Of a DNA stretch of 42,697 bases, positions 39,835 through 42,697 are shown in pieces. The stretch is from the NCBI GenBank assembly GCA_002792535.1, contig PFOM01000020.1, forward strand, positions 1 through 42,697. Reading direction: 5' to 3'. A program made the position numbers and the translations under genes. Within the stretch, counting starts at the first letter, position 1. Every line of letters starts with the position of its first letter. The stretch is from Candidatus Peregrinibacteria bacterium CG_4_10_14_0_2_um_filter_38_24 (GTDB taxonomy: Bacteria > Patescibacteriota > Gracilibacteria > UBA1369 > LOWO2-01-FULL-3). The notes beneath the pieces are model-generated. The model was not told where the DNA came from and made no database searches. It saw only the letters and a list, made by a program, of their open reading frames with translations.

Positions 39835-39889
39835 TGCAGTAAAAGTTATAAAATATGAATTAAGGTATGTTTAAACTTGAATTTTATTT

Positions 39890-40273
39890 TTATGCTGCTG
39901 CTGGCGCTTCCGGCTCTGGAGTTGGCTCTGCTTTTACTTCTGCTTTTGGCGCTGGAGCGACTGCTGCTGGAGCTTCTTTTTCTTCTTTCTTTTTCTTCCT
40001 CTTCTTGTTTCTTGGTTCAATATATTTATCCATTCCTTCAAATCCTTCTTTTTTTAGAAGAACTGCGACTGTGTCTGAAGGCTTAGCTCCGACTGAAATC
40101 CAATGTTTCACGCGTTCACCGTCAACTTTTAAGACCTTTGGATTGTCCGCAGGTTTGTAGAACCCAAGAGCCTCAATGAACTTACCTTTTACGGCAGATG
40201 CGTGCTCCTGAAGGACGACTCTAAAGCTTGGCTGTGCGTGTTTTCCGACTCTGGTTAATCTGATTTTTAACAA
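39890..40273 (-). CDS. rpsP: 30S ribosomal protein S16 with a long charged tail
   Basis: The first 85 residues are a standard S16: LKIRLTRVGKHAQPSFRVVL, GKFIEALGFYKP and ISVGAKPSDTVAVLL. Residues about 86-127 are an extension of a Lys/Arg-rich run (NKKRKKKKEEKE) followed by Ala/Pro/Glu-rich sequence (APAAVAPAPKAEVKAEPTPE). S16 is usually 80 to 90 residues; such tails occur in some bacteria and are probably disordered on the ribosome surface. It forms an operon with khpA; the usual rimM, trmD and rplS are not adjacent. Confidence 0.93.
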   Translation of the reverse strand: MLKIRLTRVGKHAQPSFRVVLQEHASAVKGKFIEALGFYKPADNPKVLKVDGERVKHWISVGAKPSDTVAVLLKKEGFEGMDKYIEPRNKKRKKKKEEKEAPAAVAPAPKAEVKAEPTPEPEAPAAA

Positions 40274-40403
40274 GTTTTTGGAGTTAAATTCTGAAAATTG
40301 CTTGGATAGCGGGCTTTATTTTAGACATTGATGGCAGGAAGTCAAGCGAAAAGTGGGAAAAGGTGTTGTCGTTTCCACAACAACAGAAAATTGCCAATTT
40401 AAC

Positions 40404-40443
40404 TTGTAAAAAAAAACTGCTTGGGAATATAATTGGTTCCCAA
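40404..40443 (+). promoter_or_regulatory. Promoter with operator-like inverted repeat before the coiled-coil gene
   Basis: TTGTAA (40404-40409) and TATAAT (40428-40433) are 18 nt apart. A perfect 7-bp inverted repeat, TTGGGAA (40421-40427) and TTCCCAA (40437-40443), brackets the -10 box with a 9-nt spacer. A repressor bound there would cover the -10 box and the start site near 40440. Confidence 0.6.
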
Positions 40444-40465
40444 ATGAAAATGATAATTTGGATTT

Positions 40466-40942
40466 ATGAAGAAACGAAAGATACAATCAGGCAGTACTTT
40501 GAGCGATGGGTTTGACCGGATTGAGAATAAGATTGACGGAATTATTGATGACCTCAAGGGCATGGCCAGCAAGGATGACCTCAAGGGCATGGCCAGCAAG
40601 GATGACCTCAAGGGCATGGCCAGCAAGGATGACCTCAAAAGCATGGCCAGCAAGGATGACTTGGATAAAGCTATGTCTAAAATGGTAACAATAGATCATT
40701 TCGATTACGTTATAGGCATGATGGTAACCAAAGTCGAATTTGATGATTTTAAAGAATATGTAGTAGAAAATATGTATACTAAAGCCGATCATTCTAAATT
40801 TTTGGACATTTTGGACGTTATGGGTTTGGAATTTAAAAACACTCAACAGTCAAATATATTGACCGGCAAACAGTTATGCGACATGGACGATAAAATTAAT
40901 GGTTTTGACAAAAGATTACGAGTCTTGGAACAAAAAATTTGA
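40466..40942 (+). CDS. Small protein with 9-residue repeats, predicted coiled coil, function unknown
   Basis: A 158-residue protein. Residues about 28-72 hold four copies of DDLKGMASK (one reads DDLKSMASK) and a degenerate fifth (DDLDKAMSK), encoded by identical 27-bp DNA units (40547-40654). The rest (FDYVIGMMVTKVEFDDFKEY ... DMDDKINGFDKRLRVLEQKI) is helical with heptad-like spacing and probably forms a coiled coil. No signal or membrane helix is present. Similar DLKxMASK repeat proteins are seen in CPR genomes as hypotheticals. It has its own operator-like promoter and converges with the Cys-rich gene 5 bp away. Confidence 0.75.
   Translation: MKKRKIQSGSTLSDGFDRIENKIDGIIDDLKGMASKDDLKGMASKDDLKGMASKDDLKSMASKDDLDKAMSKMVTIDHFDYVIGMMVTKVEFDDFKEYVVENMYTKADHSKFLDILDVMGLEFKNTQQSNILTGKQLCDMDDKINGFDKRLRVLEQKI
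40547..40681 (+). repeat. 27-bp tandem repeats in the coiled-coil gene
   Basis: Units start at 40547, 40574, 40601 and 40628 and are identical except for GGC to AGC in the fourth (Gly to Ser, with a changed Lys codon). A diverged fifth unit starts at 40655. Copy number can vary without loss of frame. Confidence 0.92.
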
Positions 40943-40947
40943 TTTTT

Positions 40948-42630
40948 TTACTCAGTAACTTCCGAGTAACATTTTTCGCAATAGACTATGGCGTCTGAAT
41001 CTTCTTTGAAAGTTGTTTGGATTTCGATGTTACATTTTTGGCAATTTCTTTTGTATAGGTGGCGTTGAGTTCTTAAATTAAAACGATTTTTGTGGCGACA
41101 ATCGTGGCAGTCGTTTGGTATTGGTAGAAGTTGTTTTTTGTAAAAATTTAATTCTTCTTCCGTGATTTTGTAATTTTTTTTGCAAGTTTCGCAGGCAAGG
41201 ATTTGAGCCGTGATGTCCGGCTTTATTTCATCTATGTATTCCGGAACAACATAGGTTTGCGGCAAATAATCACGTTTATCCGGATCTCTCCAAGTGTATC
41301 CTTTATTGATCGCGTCTTCTTTTGAGAGAGGGTAATAGTCTTGCGCGACAGTTTCATTGTAACTATATGGTGCAAGTTCTTTTGGAAAAAATTCGCCAAA
41401 TTCTTGATCTTTCTCCATATGTGCAATAATTTTAGGAACGAGTTCGTTGTATTCTTTCTCTGAATATTGTTTGTTTAAAATGCAGTAGCTTTTGTGTTTT
41501 AGGCCTATGCATCCGAATAAATCGTGACTATTCTTCATGCATAATTTTGAATAACTAATGTTGTAACATCCTGTCCAAATTTGATCAGAAAAAATTACAG
41601 TTTTAGTCCCAGCCCCGGTTTCGTGACACTCATAACATAATTCTGCGCCTTCTAAAGAGCCGAAAACAGTTATGTCTTGGCAGTTTTTCATGAATCTGCT
41701 GTTTGTTACATGTTTGCAATCCCATGAATTATTTATATCGTAACAGTCGCTACAATTTTTGCAATTTGAGATGTAATTTCCGGAAACATCTTCATTTTGG
41801 TGGCCTTCGAAATATTTTTGTGGATATTTTTTTGCGATTGTAAGAAAACTTTCGTGTGCCTTTTTTAGGCTTTTTACAGACATTTTTTTGAATGCTTCGG
41901 TTTTTTTCTCGTAAGATTCTTTGTCCAATTTTTCATTCAAGAAAAAATATTCCTTGTTTCTTAAATTCACACATCCATAGCAATTTTTGCACCCGATACA
42001 GTTTTTCAAAAACCATGAATCAGAGCTATTTTTACAGTTTTGTGAAAATTTTAAATTGTAGCAATTTTCGCAATCGATTGATTCGTAACAAAGTTGGCAT
42101 TTGCTTGCCATTGTCATGTCCATGCAAAATTTCGAATCATATATATAGCTTGAATAAAGACAATTTTCGTCGTGATCCGCTTCGAAAATCAGATAACAAT
42201 TGCGGCACCAACCGGCTTGATTCACGTAATCGCTATTGTCGTTTGAAACTGCGGAACGTGAAAGCTGGGGGACCGCATGCATAAGCTCTTTGAATTGCTC
42301 TAAAAATGTTTTACTAAAATCAAAATCGCGACCATAGCTCATTGGGTCCCATTTATCTGAATACCAATATTCATTTTCGTAGACGGGAAAGGGCTTGTCT
42401 TCCGAATAAACTGAAATAATTGGCTTGCCTGTGGCTGAACATTTTCTTTTATATAGGACTCTTTCGTTGCGCCAGATTTGCCTTCTTTGGTGACGACAAT
42501 CTACGCAAAGAGTTGGGGCGGGAATGTTGTATTTTTTTTCGTTAAAGATTGGAGAAACTTTTCCCAAAAAATCCAAATCTTCCTGAGTGACTTCGAAACC
42601 TGATTGACATTGTGTGCATATTTTTTCCAT
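40948..42630 (-). CDS. Cys-rich zinc-knuckle protein, family copy 3 (intact)
   Basis: A complete 560-residue member. An N-terminal zinc ribbon (CTQC at 5-8; LCVDCRHQRR at 42-51) is followed by YSDKWDPMSYGRDFDFSKTF, then a ladder of about 40 cysteines in NCxxC spacing (CENCYNLKFSQNCKNSSDSW, CIGCKNCYGCVNLRNKEYFF, ISNCKNCSDCYDINNSWDC), the motif KHKSYCILNKQYSEKEYNEL, and a C-terminal pair of ribbons (CETCKKNY, CHDCRHKNRF, CQKCNIE, CEKCY). The regular ladder suggests a repetitive solenoid holding several metals; this is inference. A TAAAAT box ends 6 nt before the ATG, so the transcript may be leaderless. Function unknown. Confidence 0.85.
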   Translation of the reverse strand: MEKICTQCQSGFEVTQEDLDFLGKVSPIFNEKKYNIPAPTLCVDCRHQRRQIWRNERVLYKRKCSATGKPIISVYSEDKPFPVYENEYWYSDKWDPMSYGRDFDFSKTFLEQFKELMHAVPQLSRSAVSNDNSDYVNQAGWCRNCYLIFEADHDENCLYSSYIYDSKFCMDMTMASKCQLCYESIDCENCYNLKFSQNCKNSSDSWFLKNCIGCKNCYGCVNLRNKEYFFLNEKLDKESYEKKTEAFKKMSVKSLKKAHESFLTIAKKYPQKYFEGHQNEDVSGNYISNCKNCSDCYDINNSWDCKHVTNSRFMKNCQDITVFGSLEGAELCYECHETGAGTKTVIFSDQIWTGCYNISYSKLCMKNSHDLFGCIGLKHKSYCILNKQYSEKEYNELVPKIIAHMEKDQEFGEFFPKELAPYSYNETVAQDYYPLSKEDAINKGYTWRDPDKRDYLPQTYVVPEYIDEIKPDITAQILACETCKKNYKITEEELNFYKKQLLPIPNDCHDCRHKNRFNLRTQRHLYKRNCQKCNIEIQTTFKEDSDAIVYCEKCYSEVTE

Positions 42631-42697
42631 ATTGCGATTTTAACATAAAATCAAATTATGCTAAAATTATAAAGATATAATTATATTTTATATGACT

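Noticed and set aside
9877-40086. Many antisense frames of 60 to 130 codons opposite xfp, rnj, the WG gene, rpsP and others
   Set aside because: They mirror codon bias of the real genes, lack promoters and show no recognisable domains.
40547-40681. CRISPR-like array (27-bp regular repeats); also the 90-bp repeats in rnj
   Set aside because: The repeats are contiguous without unique spacers and are in-frame protein repeats.

Overview
The window is an AT-rich bacterial segment that looks like a member of the Candidate Phyla Radiation (Patescibacteria), most like the Peregrinibacteria/Gracilibacteria side. This is an inference from gene content: a full-length phosphoketolase, a stand-alone PolA-type 5' exonuclease, RNase J, a VirB2/TrbC-like two-helix membrane protein, NYN and RelE-like small genes, and three members of a cysteine-rich zinc-knuckle family that I associate with CPR genomes. 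The genetic code looks standard: genes end in TGA as well as TAA, and a release factor 2 gene is present, so UGA is not recoded. Shine-Dalgarno sequences are mostly missing, and at least one gene (dus) appears leaderless.

Layout. 1-4318: Cys-rich gene (runs off the left edge), a Phd/RelE-type toxin-antitoxin pair, a second Cys-rich gene broken by two homopolymer frameshifts, and asnS. 4435-4790: tRNA-Tyr and a 20-bp duplication of its 3' end exactly 100 bp downstream. 4791-9912: yqeY and phosphoketolase (minus), dus and trmB (plus), with tspO overlapping the trmB tail antisense. 9956-12880: a Fur-family regulator with an operator-like dyad in its promoter, followed by a Zn/Mn ABC importer operon. 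12960-17219: a copper operon (CsoR-like repressor, HMA-TauE/SafE-cupredoxin fusion, HMA chaperone, CopA). 17225-21680: rnj, a Ca2+/Na+ antiporter-type gene and rimO as a minus-strand operon. 21764-25823: murD, a flippase and prfB. 26101-27166: a second toxin-antitoxin pair and def. 27163-37197: a long minus-strand cell-envelope and division block (ftsA, ftsZ, NYN remnant, a FemA/B-type transferase, a 1003-residue WG-repeat protein, a one-helix membrane protein and a two-domain peptidoglycan hydrolase). 37451-40273: 5' exonuclease, an orphan GT-B half-domain, a pilin-like protein, and rpsP with khpA. 40466-42630: a small 9-residue-repeat coiled-coil-like protein and a third, intact Cys-rich gene.

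The most striking feature is a family of three intergenic elements of about 140 bp (25829-25974, 37293-37430, 38977-39115). Each is a long, nearly perfect inverted repeat that encloses two hairpins. The stems differ completely in sequence yet stay paired. The first hairpin always carries the same 10-nt loop TAACATGTAC, and the second always centres on CATG. One end of each element lies 0-20 nt from a stop codon. This is strong covariation from only three copies and fits no feature type I recognise. It could be a structured RNA or 3'-UTR element, or a DNA cruciform recognised by a protein.

How it works together: the envelope/division block and murD serve wall growth and septation. Phosphoketolase supplies acetyl-phosphate in a fermentative, probably symbiotic metabolism. 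The Zn and Cu modules form two separately regulated metal-homeostasis units. The translation genes (asnS, tRNA-Tyr, prfB, def, rimO, dus, trmB, rpsP) are typical core genes scattered between accessory items.
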